64,000 nt of DNA from Aspidiotus rigidus. Its lineage: Eukaryota; Arthropoda; Insecta; Hemiptera; Diaspididae. Numbering within the stretch: position 1 is the first letter of the stretch; every line of letters starts with the position of its first letter. The notes under the pieces are model-generated. The model had not been told where the DNA came from. It was given only the letters and a program-made list of their open reading frames with translations, and searched no databases. The DNA lies in assembly GCA_035079385.1 (NCBI GenBank), contig JAVHKY010000052.1, forward strand, positions 9,176,001-9,240,000, read 5' to 3'. A program made the position numbers and the translations under genes. Below, in pieces: positions 10,000-20,559 of the stretch.

Positions 10000-11690
10000 G
10001 CTTACACGTATGTACGCATGCTTCAGCGTTGTAATTACCGCGCTTACGTACTTTAACCAAATACTCACTTTAACCGTGACATATGTAAGCTGAAGAAGCC
10101 AACTACATCGGCCATACGAGGTATTTCGTAGAAAATTATTATAAGTAGGTAACGTATACTCGGTACTAGGCAAACCGTTCGACAAATAAAGGCTCCGGAG
10201 TGCGATCAACTCCGTAAAACGAATTTGTGTCATGCGTTGCGCTTTACTCAGTATAATTTCCGTGACTACGCTCAGCTTTATATAATGAAGTAGGGAATTT
10301 GGCACTGAGGATTATATCATAATAAATATTATTATTGCTAAGGATGAGGATGGTAGATAAAAATCATCGTATCATTACAAAAGAAAGCTAGTTCGTAAAT
10401 TCATTCCAAAATGTTGAAGTGCTTGAATTCGCTTGACCCAGATCAATATGAAGTATACCGTGATATTAAAGAACACGGGAACAAGCAAGTGTTTAATATT
10501 GGATATTCTCACGTACTGCTGTATCGCTGTGATATAATTATTATTTCCTACGATCGAATTTTTGTTTAATACACTACATGATCGACAATATCAGTCTATC
10601 TGCTAGGCCAGTTTACCCGTTGAACGAAATAAGGAGGTGGCATCTCTTCAGTTCTCACAATGGTTTTCATTTGATTTAATCGGATCGACAATTAGTGGTT
10701 TACAGAAAAAATATTTGGGGAGTGATACGTTGTTTACTGCAAAGAAAGGTAAAAGTAATGGCCAACTACCGCGGCTCACAATGAATAAACATTGAGATTG
10801 TTTCCACGTAGCTAATTAATTGAACACGATCAGGTAGATTTACGAACGTGAAAAGCTGAACGAGAATCTTGATCGGTCATACACATGCCTATATCAAAAT
10901 ATCGATAGGTAACATGAATTCTCCTGAAGAAAAGCTGAGAAGGAAGCTCACTTTTTACGCGTTGTCTTTGTACGATACCGTTCACCAACACGTTGATGTG
11001 CATACCGTAATGTACCTGTATTTGAGGGTATTAAAATCCGAAAAATTTATTAACGCTGTTTCAGTCGATAGCATTGTTGAGTATTGGTAATCTTTCCTCG
11101 ATGTCTGGTCATGTACTGTCTAAGTAATTCTCTTTTTTGCAAAGGAACCCTTTTAATGTGTATTGGCATTTCTCATGGAAACAAAATATAAAAGAGGAGT
11201 GTACATTGTACATTTTCAGCAATGCTACTTCAGCTGAATCTTGAAGCTAGGTACCACGCTTGTTTTGGTTTTACTATATTATCATTCTAGAATCTAGAGG
11301 TGTTTCATTTGCGTGCTGGTATTTTCTGTTAAACTTGACAGACAATGAACACGGGTCATTTGGCGAGACGTTAATTCACAATGGGTATCTTCATTCCTAA
11401 ATGAAATAATATCGTCATATTTGTTGAAAATGTTCAGGTATTGAATACATTAGCCTTATAGAAAATGCGGGACAGTAAATATTCACTGTAAGATCAATGG
11501 AAACCGAATACCCTCTTGCAAACAATTATGAATAATATGAAATACTTTTCTAATGTTTGCTAGGTCTTCTTGTGCAGTGAGTTGGTCTGGAACAAGTTGT
11601 AGATGATGTTTTAATATCCCAATGCAAACTCCCTTCTGTAGGTCTGATAACAGCCAAATGTTGACCCTTATTGTGTAGTCTTCTTTTAGG
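10000..11690. other. Intron sequence with a few repeat scraps
   Basis: 10010-10088 is an inverted match to 1575-1650 inside the first MULE (core AGTATTTGGTTAAAGTACGT read on the minus strand). 10165-10195 matches 24400-24450 in inverse orientation (TTTGTCGAACGGTTT). From 10320 to 11690 nothing was recognised. Confidence 0.45.
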
Positions 11691-11694
11691 TAAT

Positions 11695-13530
11695 AAGTTT
11701 TTTTAATTGCAATTTTCCGGCGCCTGCATCCCATTGCCGGGATATATGAAGGGAGGTCTCATGAGGAGGAAAAAGGAAAAATAATAAATAAAAAGTCAAG
11801 TATAGCAATTGTTTTTGCCTGAAGTACAACCTAATAAAACTATTTTTTTTAAATTAAATTACTCAAAATGTTTAAAATGGACTGAAGTCTAGTGTAACCC
11901 AAGAAAATTTTACAATTAAGAATCGTTGCAAGAATTTTGGCAACAATGAGATTCCAGTCTGGAATGACTATAGCTAACACTTTTTTATATAATTCAAGTA
12001 TTTCAAGCCAATTTCTTTTTCACTTCAATTCTCTCGCAATAATATCATGGAGTTGGGACAGATTGGGGCAGATCCACTGAGGTGCGAAAAAAGTAAAAAG
12101 TTGAGTATAGTAATCATTTTTGTCAAAAGTACAACCTTACATACAAACTTACCTCATTGTCAGGTTTGTACTAAGGTTGTACAAACCAGTTGGATTGTCC
12201 GGAATTGTATAGAAACTACTGTGAGATGCTTCAATAGGTCTTGCCTACACGTTACCAGAAAACTTTTGGAATAACAACAGTATGAGAGATCTTTTAGCAG
12301 ATCAGATTCATGTCGAAGATATGGCTGTCAATATATTTCACATATTTCATGCTAATTTTGAGTAGGTAATTTTTCACCATAATTCTCTGACATGAGTATC
12401 AAGGTATAATTGGGACGGTATGGGGCAACTGAGGTGAGGAAAAACTAAAAGTCAAGTCTAACAACCATTTTCCCCTGAAATACAACCTTATGTACAAAAC
12501 TTACCTCATTAGTAAGGTTTGTACTAAGGTTGTACAAACCAGTTAGATCGCGCAGAATTTCATCAAAACTACTGTCAGATACCTGACAAGGTCTTGCCTA
12601 CACGTTACCAAGAAACTTTTGATAGAACAACTGTATGAGAGATTTTTTAGCAGATCAGATTTCAGTCAAAGATATGGCTAAAACTTGTTAATATATTTCA
12701 CATATTTCATGCTAATTTTGACTGATTTTTCACTTCAATTTTCTGGCGATGGTATTATGGAGTTGGGACAGATTGAGGCACATCCACTGAGGTGCGAAAA
12801 AAGTAAAAAGTAGAGTATAGTAATCATTTTTGTCAAAAGTACAACTTTACGTACAAATCTTACCTCATTAGTCAGGTTTGTACAAAGGTTGTACAAACCA
12901 GTTAGATTGTGCAGAATTGTATCAAAACTGCTGTGAGATGCTTCAATAGGTCTTGCCTATACGTTACCAGAAAACTTTTGGAATAACAACAGTATGAGAG
13001 ATCTTTTAGCAGATCAGATTCATGTCAAAGATATGGCCGGGACTTTTCAATATATTTCACATATTTAATGCTAATTTTGACTGATTTTTCACTATAATTC
13101 ATTGGCGTCAGGATCTTACTGTTGGGACAGATTGAGGCAGATCCACTAAGGTGAGGAAAAACCGAAAGTCAAGTGTAACAACCATTTTCCCCTGAAATAC
13201 AACCTTATGTACAAACCTTACCTCATTAGTAAGGTTTGTACTAAGGTTGTACAAACCAGTTAGATCGCGCAGAATTTCATGAAAACTGCTGTTGGATGCC
13301 TGACAAGGTTTTGCCTACACGTTACCATAAAACTTTTGATAGAACAACTGTATGAGAGATTTTTTAGCAGATCAGATTTCAGTCAAAGATACGGCTAAAA
13401 CTTGTTAATATATTTCACATATTTCATGCTGCCTGATTTTTCACTTCAATTCTCTGGCGATGGTATTATGGAGTTGGGACAGATTGAGGCAGATCCAATG
13501 AGGTGCGAAAAAAGTAAAAAGTAGAGTATA
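11695..13530 (+). repeat. Satellite, about 355-bp unit, forward array (part 1)
   Basis: Tandem copies starting at about 11.70, 12.05, 12.40, 12.76, 13.12 and 13.47 kb. Landmarks in each unit are ATGGAGTTGGGACAGATTG, AGTACAACCTTA, TTAGTAAGGTTTGTACTAAG and CTTGCCTACACGTTACCA. Two variants alternate: one with GTGCGAAAAAAGTAAAAAG...TTTTTGTCAAAAG, the other with GTGAGGAAAAAC...CATTTTCCCCTGAAATAC. The higher-order period is therefore about 710 bp. The array is interrupted at 13530 by a LINE and resumes at 17696. Confidence 0.85.
13199..13250. repeat. Conserved stem-loop inside the satellite unit (example)
   Basis: ACAACCTTATGTACAAACC (from 13199) pairs with GGTTTGTACTAAGGTTGT (to 13250) around a CTCATTA loop: 22 pairs with one bulge. 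The same stem-loop recurs in nearly every unit in both array orientations, for example at 12480-12540 and 22505-22555. Confidence 0.75.
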
Positions 13531-13554
13531 ATAATAATAATAATAATAATACCC

Positions 13555-13592
<38 letters not shown>

Positions 13593-13600
13593 TAATAATA
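13531..13600. repeat. (AAT)n / (TTA)n tail of the LINE
   Basis: Imperfect trinucleotide run directly at the 3' end of the LINE, interrupted by CCCGT at about 13553. Its position between the target duplication and the end of the LINE coding region marks it as the element's tail rather than an independent microsatellite. Confidence 0.85.
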
Positions 13601-13621
13601 AGCCTTTATTTGCAATGAAAA

Positions 13622-15583
13622 TTACAAATGGCCCGTAAATCGGGCAAAGGCCTCCCTCAGTCTTGCCCATTCCTGCCTGTCATGAGCGACTCGATGGTGC
13701 ATTTTATTAATTGTAAATTTATCTATTGCATCCCTCCAGCGCGTGTTTTGTCTCCCTCTCCCTCTTTTGCCGTCTACATACCAAAGAGTAATTTTATGAG
13801 CCCAACGCTCTTTCGGTTGCCTGTATACATGTCCTGCCCAGTCCCATTTAAGCGTTTTGATTGTTTCCAGAAAGTCTCTGTTTCCAGTCAACTTCTTTTT
13901 TATTAGCTCCATTCTCACTTTATCTTTCTTCTTTATTCCAACGATTGATCTCTCGATCGCGTTTTGAGTAGACCTAATTTTGTTCTTGTCCTTCCTTGAC
14001 AAAGCCCATGTTTGGGCTCCGTAAGTTAGAGTCGGGAGTACACAGCTATTCAGAATTTCGCTTTTCTGGGAGTTTTTATAAGGTCCCTCCATTATAATAT
14101 GTTTTAGTGACCAGTATTTTTTCCATGTCAAGGCTATTCGGCGTCCCACTTCTTTTTCTGTCTTTTTGTGTAGGGATATTTGTTGTCCCAAGTATATTAT
14201 TTCGTCGGCCTGTTCCACTATTTCTGTGTTATTTTCTTTTTTTATGTAGATTTTATCTTGTATTTTTTCGTTCGATAGAATTTTTGATTTTTTAATGTTA
14301 ATTTCAAGCCCAAAGTGCTTCCCTTCCTCATTTAACTCTTCGAACATTACTTTTAGTTCGTCTGCTTTGCTCGCTATTAGTACTACATCATCAGCAAAAC
14401 TTAGATTGTTTATGTTTTCTCCATTAATTTCCAGTCCTTTTTTTTCCCAATTCAATTTTCTAAATACTTGCTCCAAAACAGCGTTAAATATTATTGATGA
14501 CATGGGTTCCCCTTGTTTGACTCCCCCTTTCTTGACTTCAAAAGTTTCCCCCCCCCCCCCCGATATTTCTGTTCTAATTTTTGCCATAGGCTTTGTGTAT
14601 ATTTCTTTTATTATTTTTAGGTAGTGCTTTGGGACACCTTGGTTTTCTAGAGCCTCTAACATATTTTTGTGTTTGACTGTGTCAAAAGCTTTCGTGTAGT
14701 CGAATAAGAGATGTAGACCTTTATTATATTCATTGCATTTTTCTATCAACTGGTTTATTGTGTGAAGGTGATCAATGGTTGAGTAATTTTTTCTAAAGCC
14801 AGCCTGTTCTTTTGGTTGTTGGAAGTCAAGGAAATTTTTTAATCTATTTGCTATGATTTTAGAGAAAATTTTTGCAAAAGTCTGGCATAGGCTAATTGGT
14901 CGGTAGTTTTCGATTCTATGTTTATTACCTTTTTTAAATATAATTATTACTTCAGACTCCTTCCATTTTGCAGGTATAATTTTTGCCTTTATTACACTGT
15001 TAAATAGCTCAGTCAATTCCCGGATAAGTGCTCTCCCTTCATTTTTTACCATTTCATTCGTTATTCCATCAGGTCCCGGGGCTTTTCCGTTTTTTAAGTT
15101 CTTAACTATGTATTCCACTTCCGATAGAAGAATTTGGGGTTCGTTCTCACATTCTTCATCTAGTATGTCCGTCCAACTCTCTGCTTTGTCAGGGTCATCG
15201 TACAATTCTGAGTAATACTCCGTTATTCTTTGATTTATTTTTCTCCTATCATATACTCTATTTCCTTCTGAGTCCTCGATATAAGTGATCCATTTTCGCC
15301 CTATAGCCATATTCTTTCTTATCTTTTTTGTGCTTTTTGTTGTGTCAAGTATTGATTGTATCATTTCGCTCGTCTTTTTCTCATTATGCCATCTTAATTC
15401 TCTCTTTATCACTTTGCAGACTTCGCTTAGCTCTACTTTATGTACTTCGGATTTTTTCTTCTTTCTTTTTATTTTCTCCCTTTTATCGATTAGATCCAAA
15501 ATTTCTACTGGTAGTGAGTCCTTCTGCTTCTTGTTTTTGAAACTATTTTTCGTCTCTTTTATTGATTCCTTCATCGCTGTCAC
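13622..15583 (-). CDS. LINE ORF2, reverse transcriptase and C-terminal domain
   Basis: 653 codons open in a different frame from the endonuclease. RT motifs in order: GKAPGPDGITNEMVK; ENYRPISLCQTFAKIFSKII; EQAGFRKNYSTIDHLHT; FDYTKAFDTVKHKNML (motif A, catalytic Asp); KGGVKQGEPMSSIIFNAVL (B); NLSFADDVVLIA (C, catalytic pair); GLEINIKKSKIL (D). The C-terminal segment with WAGHVYRQPKERWAHKI and RGRGRQNTRWRDAID is typical of RTE-related LINEs. The catalytic aspartates are present. A homopolymer coding GGGG lies at about 14548-14561 but does not break the frame. The domain performs target-primed reverse transcription. Confidence 0.93.
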   Translation of the reverse strand: MTAMKESIKETKNSFKNKKQKDSLPVEILDLIDKREKIKRKKKKSEVHKVELSEVCKVIKRELRWHNEKKTSEMIQSILDTTKSTKKIRKNMAIGRKWITYIEDSEGNRVYDRRKINQRITEYYSELYDDPDKAESWTDILDEECENEPQILLSEVEYIVKNLKNGKAPGPDGITNEMVKNEGRALIRELTELFNSVIKAKIIPAKWKESEVIIIFKKGNKHRIENYRPISLCQTFAKIFSKIIANRLKNFLDFQQPKEQAGFRKNYSTIDHLHTINQLIEKCNEYNKGLHLLFDYTKAFDTVKHKNMLEALENQGVPKHYLKIIKEIYTKPMAKIRTEISGGGGETFEVKKGGVKQGEPMSSIIFNAVLEQVFRKLNWEKKGLEINGENINNLSFADDVVLIASKADELKVMFEELNEEGKHFGLEINIKKSKILSNEKIQDKIYIKKENNTEIVEQADEIIYLGQQISLHKKTEKEVGRRIALTWKKYWSLKHIIMEGPYKNSQKSEILNSCVLPTLTYGAQTWALSRKDKNKIRSTQNAIERSIVGIKKKDKVRMELIKKKLTGNRDFLETIKTLKWDWAGHVYRQPKERWAHKITLWYVDGKRGRGRQNTRWRDAIDKFTINKMHHRVAHDRQEWARLREAFARFTGHL

Positions 15584-16697
15584 TATTCTGTTTGCTTTTC
15601 CATCGATATCTTCTTCTTTCGCTTTCCCATCTTAACAGCTTTGTGCTGAGTCTATTATGATAACTTTCTTGCTCTTCCCTTCTCAAATAACTTGCTACCT
15701 CGTTCTTGCTGATTTTATAATATTTTCGGCTCATTTCGATTTTTGATTTTATTAGAGCATGATCCGAATGGTATCCAAAGCCGTGAACTACATCAAAACT
15801 TTCTATACTATTATCGTTTGTTGGGGACAGTATCTTATAAAGCTGGTTTGGGGAGATCCATGTCCATCTTCTTCCTTTTCTAATTTTGAAAAAAGTATTT
15901 ATCACTTTCATGTTGTTTTCTTGACAGAATTGTATAAGTTTTTCTCCTCTCTCGTTTCTCTCACCGTAGTGGTAGGGCCCTACAATTTTTTCTTCCTCGC
16001 TCTCCTGTTTCCCTATTTGGCTGTTGAAGTCTCCCATTATAATTAGTTTATTTTTGTGATTTATCTTTTGCTCACTCGTTATCAGATTCATTGTTTCGTA
16101 AAAGATGTTGAGGTCTTCATCGCTGGATTTTGCAGTGGGTGCGTAAATTTGAATTATTGTGAGGGTATTACTGTTTATCTTTAGTTTAATTACTGCCACT
16201 CTGTCTGATATTCCTCTACATTCAAGTATATTTTTTTTCCACTTTTTTCTAACTATGAATCCCACTCCTCTGCGCCCTTCATCATTTCCTTTGAAGTATA
16301 ATATGTTTCCATGTTCTGTTTCTATTACCTCTTCTCCTTTTCTTCGCACTTCAGAGATACCTAGTACGTCGATATTTGATTTGTTTAAGATCCTTTCCAG
16401 CTCTTTCAGATTTTCATCTCTTGCAACCGATCTCACATTGATGCTGGCTATTTCTAGGGTATTCGAGGTTTTTTTTATTTTTTCTTTTCTGTTCCCACCC
16501 TTCCTTTCATTGTTACATTCTTCCAAAAGTGAATTTTTCTTTGATTCGTTTATTACTACATTTTTATTTTTACTATTTTTTCTATTTTTACAATTTTTTA
16601 TATTTTCTCGAGAATAAGTTGCACCTTTTGAGGGGTACGGTCTTTTTTGCCCTCGCTGACCAAGCGTGACTGGGCAAGGCTGAGTTCGGTTGACAGG
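15543..16697 (-). CDS. LINE ORF2, endonuclease part (APE type)
   Basis: Open in the same frame as ORF1 directly after its single TAA. No ATG occurs before the endonuclease domain. Visible APE-family motifs: SINVRSVA near the start, DVLGISEVRRKG (catalytic Glu), RGVGFIVRKKW, IQIYAPT, IIMGDFNSQIG (Asp and Asn), and HSDHALIKSKI (SDH with catalytic His). This enzyme nicks target DNA to prime reverse transcription. The frame runs out at 15543. Real homology appears to pass into the RT frame near 15635, so a one-base indel probably separates the two halves. Confidence 0.88.
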   Translation of the reverse strand, partial: PVNRTQPCPVTLGQRGQKRPYPSKGATYSRENIKNCKNRKNSKNKNVVINESKKNSLLEECNNERKGGNRKEKIKKTSNTLEIASINVRSVARDENLKELERILNKSNIDVLGISEVRRKGEEVIETEHGNILYFKGNDEGRRGVGFIVRKKWKKNILECRGISDRVAVIKLKINSNTLTIIQIYAPTAKSSDEDLNIFYETMNLITSEQKINHKNKLIIMGDFNSQIGKQESEEEKIVGPYHYGERNERGEKLIQFCQENNMKVINTFFKIRKGRRWTWISPNQLYKILSPTNDNSIESFDVVHGFGYHSDHALIKSKIEMSRKYYKISKNEVASYLRREEQESYHNRLSTKLLRWESERRRYRWKSKQNSDSDEGINKRDEK

Positions 16698-17522
16698 TTA
16701 GCTAACAGTATTTTTCTTCCCTCCAATTAAATCATCCAGCGTTCGTTGTCTGCTAACGCTTCTGGTTCTGACTGCATCATTCAGTTCACCGATTTCTTCT
16801 TCTTCGTTCCTTTTGACTATTTCTGGCATTTTCACCGCTTCTGAGTTTTCATCTTTCCTCACGAATATGACTCCGTTTCTTTCCCATACGAATTTTACCG
16901 CTCCTTTTTTCCTCAGCTCTCTCGCTTCCAGAAACATTTTCTGAGTGTTGACGGTTAGATGGTTTTGGAAGTATATCCCTGCCAGTTTCTTCTCCTTCGA
17001 TGCCGTGAATAGTCGTTCTTTCTTAAATCTGCTATTCATCTTCACAATAATTGGCGCCGTATCGACTTTTCTACTCCTAGTCGGAAGCCTATGTATCGCA
17101 TGTATATCGCTCTCTTCGATGTTGACTCCTAATTTCTCAGCTTTCACCTTTATTGCTCTAATTAGATCCTCTTCTCTTTCATCCTTCGGGTCTTTTTCAT
17201 ACTTGATACCGCTAACGACTACATTACTCTTTCGGCTATAATGTTCAGATTCCTCGGCCTTGATTTGGAGCTCAGAAACTATTTTCTTCAGTTTATTAAT
17301 CTCGTTTTTATTTTCGAACTCACCTTCAGCTATCTTCTTAATTTTTTCGTTCATTTTACCAACGATGTTCTTCATTTCCTTCACTTCTTTGTTTATTTCT
17401 TCCTTTATTGATCGCATATCAGCTTTCAGATCAGCTTTCAGGTCGTTGTGCATTTTCTTCATCTCATCAAGAATGGCTTGGGTTCCGCTCCTAGCGTTCT
17501 TGCTTTCGTCGTCTTTACCCAT
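16698..17522 (-). CDS. LINE ORF1 protein (coiled coil plus FP-like RNA-binding domain)
   Basis: 274 codons, starting MGKDDESKNARSG. Residues about 15-95 are rich in Lys/Glu with heptad-like spacing (coiled coil, likely trimerisation). From about residue 97 (RKSNVVVSGIKYEKDPKD) to about 235 the domain resembles insect LINE ORF1/baculovirus FP-type proteins (DIHAIHRLPTRSRK; IIVKMNSRFKKERLF; AVKFVWERNGVIFVRK). These proteins bind element RNA and act as nucleic-acid chaperones. The frame ends in TVS followed by TAA at 16700-16698. The same frame then stays open into the endonuclease. Confidence 0.85.
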   Translation of the reverse strand: MGKDDESKNARSGTQAILDEMKKMHNDLKADLKADMRSIKEEINKEVKEMKNIVGKMNEKIKKIAEGEFENKNEINKLKKIVSELQIKAEESEHYSRKSNVVVSGIKYEKDPKDEREEDLIRAIKVKAEKLGVNIEESDIHAIHRLPTRSRKVDTAPIIVKMNSRFKKERLFTASKEKKLAGIYFQNHLTVNTQKMFLEARELRKKGAVKFVWERNGVIFVRKDENSEAVKMPEIVKRNEEEEIGELNDAVRTRSVSRQRTLDDLIGGKKNTVS

Positions 17523-17695
17523 ATTATTTCACTTCGAGGGCTAATCGCACTACACAGTATCCTTCGCCGTACACGTCGCGTCTTGTTTCTCGCAGCACAA
17601 TACACTTCTCCGTATCTTTTCGACATAGATTATGAACACAATGAACACAATAAAACACGACTGCTTGCTAACGTATTGCAAATCGAACTTTGAAG

Positions 17696-19130
17696 GTAGA
17701 GTATAGTAATCATTTTTGTCAAAAGTACAACCTTACGTACAAACCTTACCTCATTAGTCAAGTTTGTACTAAGGTTGTACAAACCAGTTAGATCGCGCAG
17801 AATTTCATCAAAACTTCTGTCAGATACCTGACAAGGTCTTGCCTACACGTTACCAAAAAACTGGTGGAATAACAACAGTATGAGAGATTTTTCGGCAGAT
17901 CAGATTCCAGTCAAAGACATGGCGAAGATATTGTGGGCCGCTTGTACCAAAAATTAAATCGAGTTTAAAAAGCTGACTACGGGCTTATGTTAACTGGTCA
18001 AAATTGGGCAGTCAGGTTAAACCTGGTTTAGCTAGTAATATGCCTAGTTGAACTAGGATTATGTCGGTTGGTACATCTGAACAAAGTTCAGTCACTTTAA
18101 CCAGGAGATTGAGAAGTTGGTGCAAGTGGTTCTAAAAGAGTTGTACTTGAAAGAGTAGAGTTTTGCAAAGGAAACCAATCGAAATAAGCAGCCGCGAGCG
18201 CTTTCGGTTAAATAACCATCTTCTAAGTGTAAGTGAACGAACCATAAAATTGAGGAACATGTTAACCCGTCATGGCTAAGACTTGTTAATATATTTCACA
18301 TATGTCATGTTGATTTTGACTGATTTTTCGCTTTATTTCTTTGGCGTTGGTTTATCAAGGTATTGGAACAGATTGAGGCATATCCACTGTGCTGAAAAAA
18401 GAAAAACTAAAAGTCCAGTATAACAATTATTTTCCCCTGAAGTTTACCTCATTTGTAAGGTTTGTACTAAGGTCCTACAATCCAGTTAGATTGTTCAGAA
18501 TTGTATTAAAACTGCTGTCAAGTGTTTCACTAGGTCTTGCTTCGACGTTCTTGAAAGAAATTTTGCCATTTAAAATATTTGGAAGATTGTCGGCAAATGA
18601 GATTCCATCAGTGTAGGATATGCCAAAGACTTGTTAGAATAATTTGTATATTTCATGGAAATTTCGATTCCCTGGCTTCAATGACCGAGTGTGGGGAGAG
18701 AAGGAACGACCTCTTCTGAAGTGAGAAAATAGTAAAAATTCGAGTTTAGCAATCGTTTTTGCCTGAAGTATATCCTTACATACAAACCTTATTGTTGTAG
18801 TAAGGTTTGTACATGGTTGGTACAGTTGAGTTATATCGTCCAAATTGGTATGAAATGTGCTCACGAGTGTCACACCCTTGAAGAAGTTCTTCAATGGAAA
18901 ACGTTTGAAAAATTTTTTGGCAAATCAGAAGTGAGTTTGATATATTGCTAAAACTTTAAAGATTTATTTGATTCTGATTTCAAACAATTTTCAATCGCAA
19001 TTTTCCGGTGTGTGTATCCAACTGTTGGAACGCGTAGAGTAAGGCCTACTGAAGCAAGGCAACTGAAAAAAATCGAGTATAAGTACCATTTTTGCCTAGT
19101 CGAGTCGACTTTGTGTACAAACCTTATTCA
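17696..19130 (+). repeat. Satellite forward array (part 2), decaying rightwards
   Basis: Resumes in the same unit interrupted at 13530 and continues with more divergent units starting at about 18.35, 18.68 and 19.02 kb. Landmarks degrade but CTTACATACAAACCTTA and GCGTAGAGTAAGGCCTACTG remain recognisable. A 347-bp insertion splits one unit at 17924-18270. Confidence 0.8.
17918..18276. mobile_element. Unclassified 347-bp insertion in a satellite unit
   Basis: Units elsewhere read ...AAAGATATGGCTAAAACTTG without interruption. Here CATGGC (17918-17923) is followed by 347 bp (GAAGATATTGTGGGCC ... GAACATGTTAACCCGT) and then CATGGC again (18271-18276), giving a 6-bp target duplication. The insert has no obvious terminal inverted repeat. 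It contains internal complementary blocks (GTTAAACCTGG opposite TTTAACCAGG) and no open frame. Class unknown. Confidence 0.65.
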
Positions 19131-19620
19131 TGAGTTGTGATTATTACATGGTTGTCCACATACAGATCAAAAGGTGAGAGGGGAGAAGAGGAGCGTCTTT
19201 GACAATGGGTCAATGAAGGAGATGGGAAAGAAAAATCAAGTATACAATGGAGTTTCATCGCCCAGCATGTATCATAATTTCTGACTAGTTTAGAAAAGTA
19301 AGAGATTCTTCACATATGTAAGCTAATGAGGTTACAAACAATATTTAATACACAAAAATTTACCTCAAACATGAAATTCTGATGCTAGAATATAACTTTA
19401 CGAGGATATTATCTCAATTTTTAATATATGTATTTTCAATCCTCGCACCCTCTTCATGTCCACTCTATACACCTCAAAGATTCAAGGGTGGATATAATAA
19501 AAAAACTGATATCAAATTTCACTTTTTAATGCAAAAATACCTTCACCATGCATCTCCATATTAATATACTTTCAGTCCTCACCCTCTCCTCAACCCCTTC
19601 ACGCATCTCTTACAAACAGA
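19131..19620. other. Spacer between the opposed satellite arrays
   Basis: About 0.5 kb with no clear satellite unit. It contains two related blocks (CCTCAAAGATTCAAGGGTGG and about 19590-19640) that may be very degenerate. No gene seen. Confidence 0.4.
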
Positions 19621-20481
19621 AGGGTAAATTTAATGGAAAATATGACCTCAGATTTGACTTTCTCACGCCAAGCACTTGGATACGTGCGCCGGAAAATAGC
19701 AATTAAAAATCAGTCGAACTTGTCATGAAATACATGAATTATATTGAACAGTCTGAGCTGTAGCCTAGACTAGAATCTCATTTGTCGGAAAATCTCTCAA
19801 ACACATTCAATCGAAAATTTTCTTGGGTAACGTTCAGGCCATCCAGTGAAATACTTGATACCATTTGTAATACAATTGCGGACAATCTAACTGGATTGTA
19901 CAACCTTAGTACAAACCTTAGCACTGGAATAAGGTTTGTACATAGGGTTGTACTTCAGGCAAAATAGATTGCTATACTTGACTTCTTATTTTTTGCTCAC
20001 CTTAATAGACCTCGCTCCACATGTCCTCAACCTTGGATACATGCGCCAAAGAATTGCAATTGAAAATTTGTCAAAACTGTCATGAAATACGTGAATCCAA
20101 TTGAGAAGTGTTGGATATCCCAGACTAGCATCTCAAAAGGTCGTACTCCAGGCAAAAATGATACCTATACTCGAGTTTTTCATTTACCTCGCTTCAGCAG
20201 GCCTTACTCTAGAAGTTGGATACATACACCGGAAAATTGAGATTGAAAATTGTTTGAAATCAGAATCAAATGAATTTATAAAGTTTTAGCCATATATCAG
20301 ACTCACATCTAATTTGCCAAAAAATTTTTCAAACGTTTTCCATTCAAGGACTTCTTCAGGGAACGTCTAGCTCACACATAGTGAACCACCTGAGAGCACA
20401 TTTGATACCAATTTGGACTATATAATTCAACTGTACCACCTGTGTACAAACCTTACTACAACAATAAGGATTGTACGTGAA

Positions 20482-20559
<78 letters not shown>

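Larger units (their letters stand above)
13531..17695 (-). mobile_element. Nearly full-length RTE-like LINE with 10-bp target duplication
   Basis: Minus-strand non-LTR retrotransposon, about 4.17 kb, flanked by GTAGAGTATA at 13521-13530 and 17696-17705. The uninterrupted satellite reads AAAAGTAGAGTATAGTAATC at the same place, so both edges are defined. The order on the minus strand is a short 5' leader (17695-17523), ORF1, APE-type endonuclease, reverse transcriptase and C-terminal domain, then a (TTA)n-type tail (13531-13600). Only two coding defects are seen: one in-frame stop between ORF1 and ORF2, and one frameshift between endonuclease and RT. That suggests a young insertion. Confidence 0.93.

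Noticed and set aside
13628..17544. Several long open frames on the + strand across 13.6-17.5 kb
   Set aside because: They are antisense to the LINE ORFs, are hydrophobic and low in complexity (Ser/Phe/Leu), and have no recognisable domains.
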